A DNA stretch of 38,143 bases from Phenylobacterium sp. (GTDB taxonomy: Bacteria > Pseudomonadota > Alphaproteobacteria > Caulobacterales > Caulobacteraceae): the NCBI RefSeq assembly GCF_004799395.1, contig NZ_SSMZ01000240.1, positions 1-38,143 of the forward strand. The letters are read 5' to 3'. Under the pieces are notes generated by a model, which saw only the letters and a list, made by a program, of their open reading frames with translations, did no database searches and had not been told where the DNA came from. The translations under genes were made by a program, and so were the position numbers. The stretch's first letter is position 1; each line of letters begins with the position of its first letter. Positions 1-9,513 of this stretch are shown in pieces.

Positions 1-275
1 ATGCCCACGAGATCGATGCCCACTGTGTCGTGGATGCCGGTCTCGATCGCCACCTTCAGCTTGGTGCCGACCCCGTCGGTGGTTGTGACCAGCAGGGGAT
101 CGACGTAGCCCGCGGCCTTCAGGTCGAAGAGCGCGCCGAACCCGCCAAGCGAGGCCTCCGCCCCGGCGCGCCGGGTGGACTTGGCCAGGGGTTTGATGCG
201 CTCGACAAGCGCATTCCCCGCGTCGATGTCGACGCCGGCCTGGGCATAGGTGAGGCCGTTGGGCCGTTCGGACAT
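1..275 (-). CDS. purM: Phosphoribosylformylglycinamidine cyclo-ligase (AIR synthetase), N-terminal part
   Basis: This is the first 91 codons of PurM; the rest lies outside the window. PurM closes formylglycinamidine ribonucleotide to aminoimidazole ribonucleotide with ATP in cytosolic purine synthesis. The reading begins [20 protein letters not shown] and carries the family signatures GGFGALFDL and, further on, [11 protein letters not shown], which forms part of the ATP-binding site. The ATG at 275-273 is preceded on the minus strand by GAAGG at a suitable distance. It is divergent from rnd, with 80 bp between the two start codons. Identification is firm from the N-terminal motifs; completeness cannot be judged. 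Confidence 0.93.
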   Translation of the reverse strand, partial: MSERPNGLTYAQAGVDIDAGNALVERIKPLAKSTRRAGAEASLGGFGALFDLKAAGYVDPLLVTTTDGVGTKLKVAIETGIHDTVGIDLVG

Positions 276-318
276 CTGGACGCCTTCGTGAGAAAAACAC
301 GGCATGCGAAACACGGAC

Positions 319-349
319 TTGCAGACTCGCCGCCTCGCAGGGCTATAGC
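319..349 (+). promoter_or_regulatory. Candidate rnd promoter giving a leaderless transcript
   Basis: GCTATAGC at 342-349 matches seven of eight positions of the Caulobacter housekeeping -10 consensus GCTANAWC. A weak -35-like TTGCAG lies at 319-324, spaced wider than usual. The -10 ends six bases before the rnd ATG at 356, so transcription would start at or next to that ATG. No Shine-Dalgarno sequence is present between them. This is inference from sequence only. Confidence 0.45.
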
Positions 350-355
350 TAATCG

Positions 356-1537
356 ATGACTCCGATTACGACCACCGCGGAACTGGCGGTGTTTTGCGAG
401 AAGCTCAAAGGCCAGCCGTTCGTCGCCGTGGACACCGAGTTCATGCGCGAGACGACCTACTGGCCAAAGCTCTGCCTTATCCAGGCCGCCGGCGCCAATG
501 GCGTGGAGGCCTGCATCGATCCTTTGTCCGAGGAAATGGACCTGGAACCGTTCCTGGTCATTCTGCGCGACGAGACGATCCTGAAGGTGTTCCACGCGGC
601 GCGGCAGGACGTTGAGATCTTCAACAACCTGGCCGCCATGCCTCGGCCGCTGTTCGACACCCAGGTTGCGGGCATGGCCGCCGGCTTCGGCGAGCAGATC
701 GCCTATGACGCGCTGGTCCGCCAGATGCTGAAGATCGAGCTCGACAAGTCGTCGCGCTTCACCGACTGGGCGCGCCGGCCGCTGTCGGACAACCAGCTGA
801 CCTATGCGCTCGCCGACGTAACCCACCTGGCCAGCCTCTACCCGATCCTGCGCGAGCGTCTGGAGAAGGAGGGCCGCATCGCCTGGGTCACCGACGAGAT
901 GGCCAATCTCACCGACCCGGCGGTCTATGACGTCGAGCCGGAGAACGCCTGGAAGCGGCTTCGGCCGCGAAAGCACACCGCCAAGTACATGGCGGTCTAC
1001 AAGGCCGTCGCCGCCTGGCGCGAGCGCACGGCCCAGACCCGCGACCAGCCGCGCGGCCGCATCCTCAAGGACGACGCGATCGATGAGGTCGCCACTCAGG
1101 CGCCTACCGACGCCGACCAGCTCGACCGGTTGCGCTCGGTGCCCAAGGGCTTCTCCGGCTCGCGGTTCGGACCTGATCTCCTGGCGGCGATCCGCGAGGC
1201 GCTGAAGGACCCCGAGGCCTACGCGCCGGTGGTCGAGCGTCACCGCGCACCGCCGTCGCCGGCCGCCGGCGCGGTGGTGGAACTGCTGAAGGTGCTGCTC
1301 AAGGCGCGGGCCGAGGAGGCCGGGGTGGCCTCAAAGCTGATCGCCACTGTCTCCGACCTGGAGCAGATCGCCAATGACGACGAGGCCGACACCTCAGCGC
1401 TCAAGGGCTGGCGCCGCGAGGCGTTCGGCGAGGACGCGCTCAAGCTGAAGCGCGGCGAACTCGCTCTGGTGCTCGACGGCGCCCGCGTGCGGGTGGTCGA
1501 GGTCCGCCGCGCGCCCAAGACGGCCACCGCGGGCTGA
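356..1537 (+). CDS. rnd: Ribonuclease D
   Basis: This 393-residue 3'-5' exoribonuclease matures tRNA and other stable RNA ends in the cytosol. The N-terminal DEDDy exonuclease domain has all four acidic residues and the tyrosine: D26 and E28 in VDTEFMRE, D85 in [11 protein letters not shown], and Y150 with D154 in [11 protein letters not shown] helical HRDC region follows from about residue 210 ([14 protein letters not shown]). Length is normal for the family. The ATG at 356 is the first in frame and sits directly after a good -10 element, which suggests leaderless translation. It is divergent from purM. The next 430 bases hold no convincing gene, so it is probably monocistronic. Confidence 0.96.
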   Translation: MTPITTTAELAVFCEKLKGQPFVAVDTEFMRETTYWPKLCLIQAAGANGVEACIDPLSEEMDLEPFLVILRDETILKVFHAARQDVEIFNNLAAMPRPLFDTQVAGMAAGFGEQIAYDALVRQMLKIELDKSSRFTDWARRPLSDNQLTYALADVTHLASLYPILRERLEKEGRIAWVTDEMANLTDPAVYDVEPENAWKRLRPRKHTAKYMAVYKAVAAWRERTAQTRDQPRGRILKDDAIDEVATQAPTDADQLDRLRSVPKGFSGSRFGPDLLAAIREALKDPEAYAPVVERHRAPPSPAAGAVVELLKVLLKARAEEAGVASKLIATVSDLEQIANDDEADTSALKGWRREAFGEDALKLKRGELALVLDGARVRVVEVRRAPKTATAG

Positions 1538-1969
1538 TTCCCGGACGCTCCGCCGGTTCCTGAGGATAAGCGTCACGCAATTGATTTCGCGGGCGTTTGG
1601 TCTCTCTCGACAGGGTTCTCCACAGGTCATCCACCGTGCTCGCCGAACTGCGCTCACAGCCCCATCCGACCGGCCCATTGCGGGCCGCCCGGGCTTTTGC
1701 AAATCTCCACTTGCCGAGAGGGACTGCGGCGCGGCGGACCGGGAGACCGGACCGAGAAGCGGGCAGAAGGCTCTGGGGGGTAGGAAGCCAGGGGCGACCC
1801 GAAGCTGCCGATCCTCGGGGACACCGAGGCGGTCTTGAAGCCGATCCGGGGTAACCTGGCGGAGCTTAAGGGTTCCTCGACCTCAAAGGCTCAGATCCCC
1901 CAACGGATCTGGTTCAGAGGGCGGTGTTTCGGGCAACCGAGGCGCCGCCCTCTTGCTATGCGCGCAGGG
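1538..1969. other. Non-coding region with several hairpins; possible small RNA
   Basis: I find no convincing gene in these 432 bases. Three inverted repeats cluster at its right side: CCTCGG at 1813-1818 with CCGAGG at 1824-1829; CAGATCC at 1892-1898 with GGATCTG at 1905-1911; and AGAGGGCGG at 1916-1924 with CCGCCCTCT at 1945-1953. A GGCCC/GGGCC hairpin followed by a short T run occurs near 1673-1700 and may end rnd transcription. The series of stems could be a structured RNA, or terminators for the minus-strand genes. I could not match it to tmRNA, 6S, SRP RNA or RNase P RNA. Confidence 0.35.
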
Positions 1970-2117
1970 TTAGACCCGCGCCAGCGCGGCGGCGATCTCG
2001 TCCTTCATGGTCACGCGGAGCTTCTTCGCATCCTCCAGGACCTCGTCGGCGACCGTTTCGAGGCCGGCTTCCAGCCTCGGGAAAATCCTCATGCAGGGCG
2101 TGGGGCGTATGGCTCAT
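1970..2117 (-). pseudogene. Internally deleted YdcH/DUF465-family small protein gene
   Basis: The minus-strand ATG at 2117-2115 follows AAGG eight bases upstream and starts MSHTPHALHEDFPEA, a typical opening of alphaproteobacterial YdcH (DUF465) proteins. The matching family C terminus, LEAGLETVADEVLEDAKK then LRVTMKDEIAAALARV and TAA (1972-1970), lies in another frame. The span is 148 bases, one more than a multiple of three, and the family's central segment (around HFARLxxEYHEVNRAIH) is missing. This looks like a deletion of roughly 25-30 codons that broke the frame. A 40-codon ORF from the ATG at 2092 could still make the C-terminal helix. Function of the intact family is not established. 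Sequencing error is possible but would not explain the missing middle. Confidence 0.6.
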
Positions 2118-2217
2118 CGTCGCGACCTTCATCGATGGCTGCCGTAGCCGAGTGCGGCGGCGATGACTGTCGGCGAGCGTGGGCTCGTCGGCCTTGAGCT
2201 CGGTCAAACCGAGAGGG

Positions 2218-3207
2218 CTAGAGGCCGACCTCGCTCTTGGCCGCCTCGTTGAGCAGCGGTTCCTGGGCCAGGTAACGGCGCAGGTTCTCCAGGAACAGCT
2301 CGTCGCCGCGACCGAGGTTGCCGTCGCCGGAGTTGGAGCTGTGCGCGGTGACCCGCACCTTCGGATGGTCCCAGAACCAGCTGTCGGCGGGGAGCGGCTC
2401 GGTCTGGAAGACGTCGAGCACGGCGTGACCCGGCTGGTCGCGGTCGAGGCCGGCTTTCAGGGCGTCCTCGTCAACCAGGCCGCCGCGGCCGATATTGATC
2501 AGAACCGCGCCCGGCTTCATTGCCGCGAAGAAGGCCCCATCGCACATATTGCGGGTCTCGTCGTTGAGCGCGCAGGCCAGCACGACGACGTCGGCCTGCG
2601 GCAGTTCGCTCTCGATGTCCTTCAGCGTGATCACCTGGTCGACCAGGTCGCCTTGGGCCGCCGGGCTGCGGCGCACGACCGTAAGATGCACCCCGAAAGG
2701 TTTGATCCGCTTGGCGATTTCGTGACCGATGTTGCCGAATCCGGCCATCAGCCAGCGGGTCTTGGCGACCTCGTGGTAAGGCGTCGATTTCCACTCGTGC
2801 TTGGCCTGCAGTGCGGCGGCTTGCTGGATTGGCAGCTGCAGGCTCAGCGCGTGGGCCACGACATATTCGGCGATCGGCGTCGCCTGGGCGCTAGACTTGG
2901 TGAGGCGGACGCCCTTCTCCAGGATATTGCGGAAGATCGGGTTGTCGATCCCGGCGGCCATGATCTGTGTCCAGCGGGGCGCCTGCGCCTTCATAAGCCG
3001 GCCGTAGAGGCCGCCGAGGGTTCCCGAGGCGTGGCTGTCGAGGCTGAGCCAGACGACTTCGGGGTCGATGGCGTCCTTGTCGATGGGATTTCCGTTGAGC
3101 TCGTATGCGTCCTCCGCGGCGGCGGTGACCACCTCAGCGTCCGGCGCAACCTTGGCCAACCGCTCGGCCACGCGCCTATAGGCCGCCTGGGTCATCAGGA
3201 TCTGCAT
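2218..3207 (-). CDS. D-isomer-specific 2-hydroxyacid dehydrogenase
   Basis: This 329-residue cytosolic NAD(P)-dependent oxidoreductase belongs to the D-lactate/glycerate dehydrogenase family and interconverts a 2-hydroxy acid and its 2-keto acid; the substrate cannot be read from sequence. The Rossmann motif GFGNIG sits mid-protein. The catalytic triad is visible as Arg in NIGRGGLVDE, Glu in FQTEPLP and His in TAHSS. I chose the ATG at 3207-3205, four bases after the ppx stop; a TTG at 3219 would add four residues and overlap ppx. The position directly after ppx on the same strand implies co-transcription with ppk and ppx, although a metabolic link to polyphosphate is not known to me. Confidence 0.87.
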   Translation of the reverse strand: MQILMTQAAYRRVAERLAKVAPDAEVVTAAAEDAYELNGNPIDKDAIDPEVVWLSLDSHASGTLGGLYGRLMKAQAPRWTQIMAAGIDNPIFRNILEKGVRLTKSSAQATPIAEYVVAHALSLQLPIQQAAALQAKHEWKSTPYHEVAKTRWLMAGFGNIGHEIAKRIKPFGVHLTVVRRSPAAQGDLVDQVITLKDIESELPQADVVVLACALNDETRNMCDGAFFAAMKPGAVLINIGRGGLVDEDALKAGLDRDQPGHAVLDVFQTEPLPADSWFWDHPKVRVTAHSSNSGDGNLGRGDELFLENLRRYLAQEPLLNEAAKSEVGL

Positions 3208-3211
3208 GGGC

Positions 3212-4708
3212 TCATCCAAGTTCGAGTTTCAGTTTCAGGGCCGAGGCCAGCGTCTGGGCGCGCTTGGCGGTCTGGTCGCCGAGCAGCATGTCGGTCCAGC
3301 CGGCGGCGGCGGTCAGCGTCAGCCGGTCGCCTTGAATGGTCAGGCTGGACTTCTCCAGCAGCCGTGGATTGCGCCCCGAAAGGTCGCAGCCCAGCCGCAC
3401 CGCCGCGCCAAGGGCCCGCGCTCGCTGGCGGCGCTCCGCGCCGATCACCCGAGAGACGGCTTCCGCCTCGGGCGGCGTGGTGGCCGAGGTGTGCCGCGAG
3501 AAGGCGACGCTGGCCAGGAAGGCGCGCTCGGGATGGTTCATGCCCGCGATCGGCGCGCGCAGCACCTGCTCGAAGGCGAGGTCCGCGCGGTGGTCGGGGT
3601 GCAGGCGGGCTCCGAGATCGGCCAGCCGACTGGCAGCGGCCAACAGGACCGGGTCACGGGCGCCGAAGACGGGCGACAGCTTCTCGAACGCCGGAGTCAG
3701 CCAGGCCTCCAGCGCCCCGCCCAGCTCCGATGGGACGCCCCGCGCGGCGGTCAGGGCCTCGCAACCCTCGATCAGCGGATCGCGGCTGCGAACGTCCGGA
3801 GCCATGGCCTCCAGCAGCAGACCCTCGCGCACCCCGAAGGCTGAGATGGTGATCCGCTCGACGCCCAGGGCCTCGATCAGGGCCTCCAGCACTACGGCGG
3901 AATAGGGCAGGGTCTCGATCCGCTTCTTCGACAGGCCCTGCATGCGCTCGAGCGAGGCGCGGGACTGGCGGGCCACCAGCCGCGAGACGCTTAGCGCGTC
4001 GGCGCGGCTCATCTCGTACTGATGGGCGACATGCAGCGGGTAATCGGCCAGCTCCATCTGGAAAAGCGCCAGGTTGCGCCAGGCGCCGCCGACCGCGTGG
4101 AAATGGCGGGTGGCGAAACGGTTGGCGTGCGGCGTCAGCGCCGCCTCGATCAGCTTCGCGGTGCGGTCAGGATCGAGCGGCCGCGGCGCGCCAAGCGCGA
4201 AGGGGCCGAGCGGGAGGGTCGCGCCGTCGTCCGCGCCGGAGGCGCCCAGCCGGATGAGCTCCAGGCTTGAGCCGCCGAGGTCGCCCACCACGCCTTGCGC
4301 GTCCGGCTGGCCGGCGATCACCCCCATGGCGGCGTAGCGGGCCTCCTCGTCGCCGGTGAGCAGGCGGACGATCAGGCCGGTCTCCTCGCGCACCCGCTTC
4401 AGGAAGGCGGGCCCATCGGCGGCTTCGCGTACGGCGGCGGTGGCGGCGGCGGTGACGTCCTCGGCCTTCCAGCCGTCGAGCAGGGCGCGGAACCGGCGGA
4501 TGGCGGTCAGGGCCACCTCGACGCCGTCGGGCGACAGCCGCCCGGTGGACGGCAGGTCGCGGCCGAGGCCGGCGAGGGCTTTTTCGTTGTAGACGGTCCA
4601 GATGGCGCGCCCGTCCAGCCGGTAGATCACCAGGCGGACCGAGTTGGAACCGACGTCGATGACGGCGGCCTGCCGGGAATCTGGCCTGCTATCCCCGCGA
4701 GGCCACAT
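3212..4708 (-). CDS. ppx: Exopolyphosphatase (Ppx/GppA family)
   Basis: This 498-residue enzyme releases phosphate from the ends of polyphosphate; some relatives instead hydrolyse pppGpp. The N-terminal actin-like phosphate-binding loop is clear ([14 protein letters not shown], about residues 16-29), as is the second signature [13 protein letters not shown] near residue 142. The helical C-terminal part runs from about 310. The length matches alphaproteobacterial Ppx. Its ATG at 4708 lies inside the end of ppk (20-base overlap), which points to translational coupling. Having kinase and phosphatase together is a widespread arrangement. Assignment as Ppx rather than GppA rests on the ppk neighbour. 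Confidence 0.92.
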   Translation of the reverse strand: MWPRGDSRPDSRQAAVIDVGSNSVRLVIYRLDGRAIWTVYNEKALAGLGRDLPSTGRLSPDGVEVALTAIRRFRALLDGWKAEDVTAAATAAVREAADGPAFLKRVREETGLIVRLLTGDEEARYAAMGVIAGQPDAQGVVGDLGGSSLELIRLGASGADDGATLPLGPFALGAPRPLDPDRTAKLIEAALTPHANRFATRHFHAVGGAWRNLALFQMELADYPLHVAHQYEMSRADALSVSRLVARQSRASLERMQGLSKKRIETLPYSAVVLEALIEALGVERITISAFGVREGLLLEAMAPDVRSRDPLIEGCEALTAARGVPSELGGALEAWLTPAFEKLSPVFGARDPVLLAAASRLADLGARLHPDHRADLAFEQVLRAPIAGMNHPERAFLASVAFSRHTSATTPPEAEAVSRVIGAERRQRARALGAAVRLGCDLSGRNPRLLEKSSLTIQGDRLTLTAAAGWTDMLLGDQTAKRAQTLASALKLKLELG

Positions 4709-6914
4709 GATCGATCGCGCGCGGCATGTCCTTCACCTTCTGCCCTCTACCCGAAAGGCTGGGGTTGGTCATGAAATACTCGTGCGCGGAGAATGCGGAA
4801 GGATGGTCCCAGGACGGGTCGCGGCTGTAGTGGCCCACGGCGTTCAGGAACCAGCTCTGGGCCTCGTCCTTCAGGTTGGCCAGCATGATCTGCTGCAGCA
4901 CCTGCTGGTGGACGGTGGGATTCTCGATGGGCGTCAGGGCCTCGACGCGGCGGTCGAGGTTGCGCGGCATCCAGTCGGCAGAGGAGATGTAGACGCGGGC
5001 CTCCGACGACGGCAGGGGCGCGCCGTTGGCGAAGGCGACGATCCGGCCGTGTTCAAGGAAGCGGCCGACGATCGATTTCACGCGGATGTTTTCCGAGAGG
5101 CCGCGGATGCCGGGGCGCAGGCAGCAGATGCCCCGCACCACCAGGTCGATCTCCACGCCGGCCTGGCTGGCGGCGTAGAGGGCGTCGATGATCTGCGGGT
5201 CGACCACGGAGTTCATCTTCGCCCAGATGCCGGCTGGGCGGCCCTCCAGCGCGTGGGTCGCTTCGTTGGCGATCAGCGCCAGGAGGTCGCGCTTCATGGT
5301 GATCGGCGAGAAGGACAGCTTCTCCAGGCCCTCCGGCTGGGCGTAGCCGGTGACGAAATTGAACAGCCGCGCGGAGTCGCGGCCCAGCGCCGGGTCGGTC
5401 GTGAACAGCGACAGGTCAGTGTAGAAGCGCGCGGTGATCGGATGGTAGTTGCCGGTCCCGAAGTGGCAGTAGCTGCGCAGGACGTCGCCCTCGCGCCGCA
5501 CCACGGTCGAGAGCTTGGCGTGGGTCTTGTACTCGACGAAGCCGAAGACGATGTGCACGCCCGCCCGTTCCAGGTCGCGGGCCCACTTCAGGTTCGCCGC
5601 CTCGTCGAAGCGGGCCTTGATCTCCACCACCGCGGTGACGTTCTTGCCGGCCTCCGCCGCCTCGATCAGGGCCGCGACGATCGGGCTGTCGTGGCTGGTG
5701 CGGTAGAGCGTCTGCTTGATCGCCAGGACGTTGGGGTCGCGGGCGGCCTGCCTGAGGAACTGCACCACCACGTCGAAGCTCTCGAACGGGTGGTGGACTA
5801 AGATGTCCTTCTCGCGGATCGCCGCGAAACAGTCGCCGCCATGGTCGCGGATGCGCTCTGGGAAGCGCGGTTCGAAGGGCTTGAACTTCAGCTCGGGATG
5901 ATCGGCCGGGATCAGCTGGGTCAGCTCGTCCAGGCCCAGCAGGCCCTCGATCTGGATGATGTCCTGCGGTTCGGCGTGCAGGCTGGAGGTGATGAAGCCC
6001 TGCAACTCCTCGGGCATGGAGGCGTCGATCTCCACGCGCACCACGCTGCCGAGGCGCCGTTGCTTCAGCGCCAGCTCAAACTCGCGCACCAGGTCTTCGG
6101 CTTCCTCCAGGATCTCCACGTCCGAGTCGCGGATCACGCGGAAGACGCCCTGCGCCTGGATTTCGCAGCCGGGGAACAGGTGGTCGAGGAACAGGCTGAC
6201 CAGGGCCTCCAGTGAGACGAAACGGCGTTCGCCCTTGCGGCGGCCGCGATGCTGAGCCGGCAGCTCCCAAAACCGCGCCACCTGCGCGGGGATCGGCACC
6301 AGGGCGTAGAGCACGCGACTGTCGGAGAGCCGGCGCAGCTTCAGCACCAGGGAGAAGGCCAGGTTCGGGATGAATGGGAATGGGTGCGCCGGGTCGATGG
6401 CCAGCGGCGTCAGCACCGGAAAGATCTGCGAAATGAACGGCTCTTCCAGCGCGTCCAACTCGGCGTTGGTGACCTCGCCCGCCTGCACCAGGTGCAGGCG
6501 CTGGTCGGCCAATTCGGCGCAGAGGTCGCGCCAGCGGCGCTGCTGCTCAGCCATCAGGTCGGCGGCCTCGGCGTTCACACGCTCGAGCTGCTCGGCGGGC
6601 GTCAAGCCGTCCTGGCTGGGCGCGCGCACGCCCTCGCGGACCTGGGCGCGCAGGCCGGCCACGCGAACCATGTAAAATTCGTCGAGGTTGTTGGCGCTGA
6701 TCGCCAGGAAGCGAAGTTGTTCCAGCAGCGGATGCCGCGGGTTCTTGCTCTCGGCCAGGACCCGCCGATTGAAGGCCAGCCAGGAGAGCTCGCGGTTGAA
6801 GAACCGCGCAGGCGAGGCGGCCAGGTCCTCGTCCCAGGCGAGCGACGTCCGCTCCGCCGCGTCCGCAACGCCCGCGTCGTTCGACGCGGTGGCGATCGGC
6901 TCGGCGTAGCTCAT
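4689..6914 (-). CDS. ppk: Polyphosphate kinase 1
   Basis: PPK1 reversibly polymerises the gamma phosphate of ATP into polyphosphate. This 741-residue copy has the N-terminal domain ([16 protein letters not shown]), the middle domain and both phospholipase-D-like C-terminal domains. The histidines equivalent to E. coli H435, H454 and H592 are H465 (YKTHAKL), H484 ([10 protein letters not shown]) and H622 (GRFLEHGRI), with identical spacing. I chose the ATG at 6914, with GGAG upstream; a TTG at 6998 would extend it by 28 residues and overlap hdaA. It overlaps ppx by 20 bases. An hdaA-ppk order is, as I recall, also found in Caulobacter crescentus. Confidence 0.96.
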   Translation of the reverse strand: MSYAEPIATASNDAGVADAAERTSLAWDEDLAASPARFFNRELSWLAFNRRVLAESKNPRHPLLEQLRFLAISANNLDEFYMVRVAGLRAQVREGVRAPSQDGLTPAEQLERVNAEAADLMAEQQRRWRDLCAELADQRLHLVQAGEVTNAELDALEEPFISQIFPVLTPLAIDPAHPFPFIPNLAFSLVLKLRRLSDSRVLYALVPIPAQVARFWELPAQHRGRRKGERRFVSLEALVSLFLDHLFPGCEIQAQGVFRVIRDSDVEILEEAEDLVREFELALKQRRLGSVVRVEIDASMPEELQGFITSSLHAEPQDIIQIEGLLGLDELTQLIPADHPELKFKPFEPRFPERIRDHGGDCFAAIREKDILVHHPFESFDVVVQFLRQAARDPNVLAIKQTLYRTSHDSPIVAALIEAAEAGKNVTAVVEIKARFDEAANLKWARDLERAGVHIVFGFVEYKTHAKLSTVVRREGDVLRSYCHFGTGNYHPITARFYTDLSLFTTDPALGRDSARLFNFVTGYAQPEGLEKLSFSPITMKRDLLALIANEATHALEGRPAGIWAKMNSVVDPQIIDALYAASQAGVEIDLVVRGICCLRPGIRGLSENIRVKSIVGRFLEHGRIVAFANGAPLPSSEARVYISSADWMPRNLDRRVEALTPIENPTVHQQVLQQIMLANLKDEAQSWFLNAVGHYSRDPSWDHPSAFSAHEYFMTNPSLSGRGQKVKDMPRAIDHVASRG

Positions 6915-6978
6915 GCCTTTGGCGCTCCGGAGAGATGACGGTCGCAAGATTTTGAGCCCTGGTTGTGACGGCTTCAAG

Positions 6979-7653
6979 TCATCCCTCGAAAAGGTCAAGA
7001 TTTTCCGTACCGTCGTCCAGCACTTCGCGCGCCAGGACGCGTGAAACAGGCCGCATCAGGCCGTCTTCCGTCTCGTCGAGGCGCCGGACGATCTCTTGCG
7101 CGCCGGGGACTGACCTCTCCATGCGCCTCAGGAGATAGGGATAGACATCGTCGTGGGGACGAATGTTCCGTTCACGGAAGAAGTTGCGCAGGACGCCGGT
7201 CAAGACGTCGTCGTCCGGCGGCCCGATCTCGGCCACCAGCATGGCGTTCAGGCGCGAGCGAAGGTCGGGTAGGGCGCATTTCCACGCGGCCGGCGCGATC
7301 CGCGCCGTCAGCAGCAGGCTCGCCCCATCGCGTTGGGCCTGGTTGATCAGGTGGAACAGCGCCTCGTCCGGCGCGCCCCGGTCGACGTCTTCCAGCAGAG
7401 CGGCCCGTCCGCCGGCTGCGGTCACGTCGGGCGCGTCCCGATCGAGGATCACCGCTTGCGTGGCGGCGGCCCAGGCGCGGGCCAGATGGGTCTTGCCGAC
7501 CCCCTCGGGCCCGACCAGCGCCAGGGCGCCGCCCGGCCAGCGCGGCCAGGCGTCGAGCGCGTCCAACGCCGGCGCGTTGGAGACGCCGCGGACGAATTCC
7601 TCGCGGGAATGGACGGTCGGCCTGCGAAGGCTCAGCCGAAGCTGCCGGGCCAT
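6979..7653 (-). CDS. hdaA: DnaA regulatory inactivator HdaA
   Basis: This 224-residue AAA+ protein works with the beta sliding clamp to stimulate ATP hydrolysis by DnaA and so prevent re-initiation of replication. The N terminus MARQLRLSL contains a clamp-binding motif of QLxLxL form (residues 4-9). A Walker A loop GPEGVGKT is at 48-55, a Walker-B-like LLEDVDRG follows, and [17 protein letters not shown] lies in the later AAA+ region. The start is the ATG at 7653; a longer reading frame into bpt gives non-homologous sequence. It starts eight bases after the bpt stop and precedes ppk by 64 bases, so it probably lies mid-operon. Confidence 0.93.
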   Translation of the reverse strand: MARQLRLSLRRPTVHSREEFVRGVSNAPALDALDAWPRWPGGALALVGPEGVGKTHLARAWAAATQAVILDRDAPDVTAAGGRAALLEDVDRGAPDEALFHLINQAQRDGASLLLTARIAPAAWKCALPDLRSRLNAMLVAEIGPPDDDVLTGVLRNFFRERNIRPHDDVYPYLLRRMERSVPGAQEIVRRLDETEDGLMRPVSRVLAREVLDDGTENLDLFEG

Positions 7654-7661
7654 GATCGGTC

Positions 7662-8429
7662 CTAGAGCGTGTCGTTCGCGGCCTTGGCCGCGCCGCCGAC
7701 CACCAGGGTCCAGCCCTCGGGCTTCAGCAGTTCGATCGGCGAGAAGCGGACCTTGTAGTCCATCTTCTCCGAGCCGCGCACCCAATAGCCAAGATAGACG
7801 TAAGGCAGGCCGGTCAGGCAGGCCTGGACCACATGGTCGAGGATCACGAAGGATCCCAGGCTGCGGCGGCTCTGGGTCGGGTCGTAGAAGCTGTAGACCA
7901 GCGAGAGCCCGTCGCTCATCACATCCACCAGGGCGCAAGCCACCAGTTCGCCGGGCCCGCGGTCCTTTGGCTTGGTGCGGTATTCGATGATGTGGGTGCG
8001 GACCGCAGTGTCCTCGACCATGGCCACGTAGTCCGGCCAGGTCATCTCGGCCATGCCGCCGTCAGCGTGGCGGGTGGTGAGGTAGCGGCGCAGGAGGTCG
8101 AATTGCTCCATGGTCGCCTCGGCCTCGACCAGATGGCGCTCCAGGTCTTCGTTGCGGGCGATCGCCTTGCGCTCCGAGCGCGAGAAGACGTAGTCGGGCG
8201 CCGGGATCCGCGCGGAAACGCAGGCCGTGCAGGCCTCGCACGCCGGGCGATAGGCGATGTTCTGCGAACGGCGGAAGCCCACCTGGGTCAGACTGTCGTT
8301 GACGCTGGCGCCGTCGCTCAGGGGCAGGTGGGCGAACACCTTCCGCTCGTAGCGCTCGGGCAAATAGGGGCACGGCGACGGGGCGGTCAGGAAGAACCTG
8401 AGCTGTCGAGACGGGAAATGTTGCGTCAC
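7662..8429 (-). CDS. bpt: Aspartate/glutamate leucyltransferase (N-degron pathway)
   Basis: Bpt transfers leucine from leucyl-tRNA to N-terminal Asp or Glu, marking proteins for ClpS/ClpAP degradation. The 255-residue length is normal. Family hallmarks are CPYLPERYERKVFAHL near the N terminus, the cysteine cluster RPACEACTACVSARI, and SFYDPTQSRRSLGSF with YLGYWVRGSEKMDYK in the acyltransferase part. The start is GTG at 8429-8427, with GAGGG upstream at a long spacing. It is first in a probable minus-strand run with hdaA eight bases downstream. Placement next to a DnaA regulator suggests co-expression with proteolysis or cell-cycle control, which is inference only. Confidence 0.92.
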   Translation of the reverse strand: MTQHFPSRQLRFFLTAPSPCPYLPERYERKVFAHLPLSDGASVNDSLTQVGFRRSQNIAYRPACEACTACVSARIPAPDYVFSRSERKAIARNEDLERHLVEAEATMEQFDLLRRYLTTRHADGGMAEMTWPDYVAMVEDTAVRTHIIEYRTKPKDRGPGELVACALVDVMSDGLSLVYSFYDPTQSRRSLGSFVILDHVVQACLTGLPYVYLGYWVRGSEKMDYKVRFSPIELLKPEGWTLVVGGAAKAANDTL

Positions 8430-8521
8430 GGAATTGCCGTCGCCCTCTACGGATTGCCTCGATTAGGCGTCATGCCGCGCCCCGGCGCAAGGGCTGTTGC
8501 AGGGCCGCAATCGAAGCGTGG

Positions 8522-9421
8522 CTAAGGGCCGCGGTCCGGGGGCAGCACAGGCGCCTCACGCATCAACACGATGGCGATCCGACGGTTGCCTGGCAGGGTC
8601 GGGTCGTCGGGGTAAAGCGGGTCTTTTGTGGCCTTTCCGCTGACCTGATAGATGCGGTCGTCATCGACGCCGGCGCCTTCCAGGATATTGCGCGAGGCGT
8701 CGGCGCGGCCCTGCGAAAGCGACCAGTCGCCCTTGGTCTTGCCGCCCCCGGAATTGGCGCTGGTGTGGCCGTAGATGCTGATCCGGTTGGGCAGCTGGTT
8801 GACGATCTTGGCGATCGCCCGCAGCAAGAGCTTGGCGCGATCGTTGGGAACGGCCGTGCCCTGGTTGAACATCGAGCGGCCTTCCTGGTCCACGAGCTGG
8901 ATGCGCAGCCCCTCTGGCGTCTGGTCGACGATGATGTTCTTCGAGAGTTCGGCGAGTTCCGGCATGTCCTGCAGCGCCTGGGCCAGGGACTGCTGGGCGG
9001 AGGCGAACGCGGCCGCCTCCTGCTTGGCCTGATCCTGCTTGGCCTGGTCGGCGGCTGGGTCGGCGGCCTTGGCGCCGTCCTTGGACTTGCCGTCGCTGGG
9101 GTTCTTCACGTCGGGACTGGCGTCCTGGACGATAGCCTGCGAGCCGTTCTGCTTGGTGCCCTCGTTGCCCAGCGCCGTGCCCGCCAGGATGCCGCCGGCG
9201 CCGGAGGTGGTCTCAGAGACCGAGGCCGGGGCGAAGTAGTCGGCGATGCCGCGCTTCTGCTCGGGGCTGGTGGTGTTGATCAGCCACATCAGGAGGAAGA
9301 ACGCCATCATGGCCGTCACGAAGTCGGCATAGGCGACCTTCCAGGCGCCGCCGTGGTGACCACCGCCGCCGCCCTTCTTGATCCGCTTGATGATGATCGG
9401 CCGTTCGCCGCCCGCCGACAT
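8522..9421 (-). CDS. motB: Flagellar motor stator protein MotB
   Basis: MotB is the peptidoglycan-anchored half of the MotA/MotB proton channel that drives the flagellum. The 299-residue protein has a basic, Gly-rich cytoplasmic N terminus, one membrane helix with the proton-carrying aspartate D33 (YADFVTAMMAFFLLMWL), an Ala/Lys/Gln-rich linker at about 90-150, and a C-terminal OmpA-like peptidoglycan-binding domain (ISIYGHTSANSGG, LSQGRADASRNILE). The ATG at 9421 is the first in frame. motA is not adjacent, so the stator genes are split here. It is divergent from the oxidoreductase at 9514, and the 92-bp region between them would hold both promoters. Confidence 0.95.
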   Translation of the reverse strand: MSAGGERPIIIKRIKKGGGGGHHGGAWKVAYADFVTAMMAFFLLMWLINTTSPEQKRGIADYFAPASVSETTSGAGGILAGTALGNEGTKQNGSQAIVQDASPDVKNPSDGKSKDGAKAADPAADQAKQDQAKQEAAAFASAQQSLAQALQDMPELAELSKNIIVDQTPEGLRIQLVDQEGRSMFNQGTAVPNDRAKLLLRAIAKIVNQLPNRISIYGHTSANSGGGKTKGDWSLSQGRADASRNILEGAGVDDDRIYQVSGKATKDPLYPDDPTLPGNRRIAIVLMREAPVLPPDRGP

Positions 9422-9513
9422 GGTCCGCCCCGAGGAAGCCTGTTACGAGGGATTCACATGCACGGCCTCCCGTTAAGATGGCGTTGCACACAGGGTTAAG
9501 GAGCGGATCTGAG

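Noticed and set aside
1600..1960. tmRNA, 6S RNA, SRP RNA or RNase P RNA in the gap after rnd
   Set aside because: None of the conserved cores I know (GAGGAAAGTCC of RNase P, the GGAAGGAAGCAGCC-type loop of SRP RNA, a tag reading frame) is present.
2179..3852. A 557-codon open frame on the plus strand opposite the dehydrogenase and ppx
   Set aside because: Both opposite genes have intact catalytic motifs, and the plus-strand product has no recognisable family.
9473..9499. Two TTAA half-sites between motB and the dehydrogenase, as in a CtrA box
   Set aside because: CtrA sites have seven bases between TTAA elements; here there are 19.
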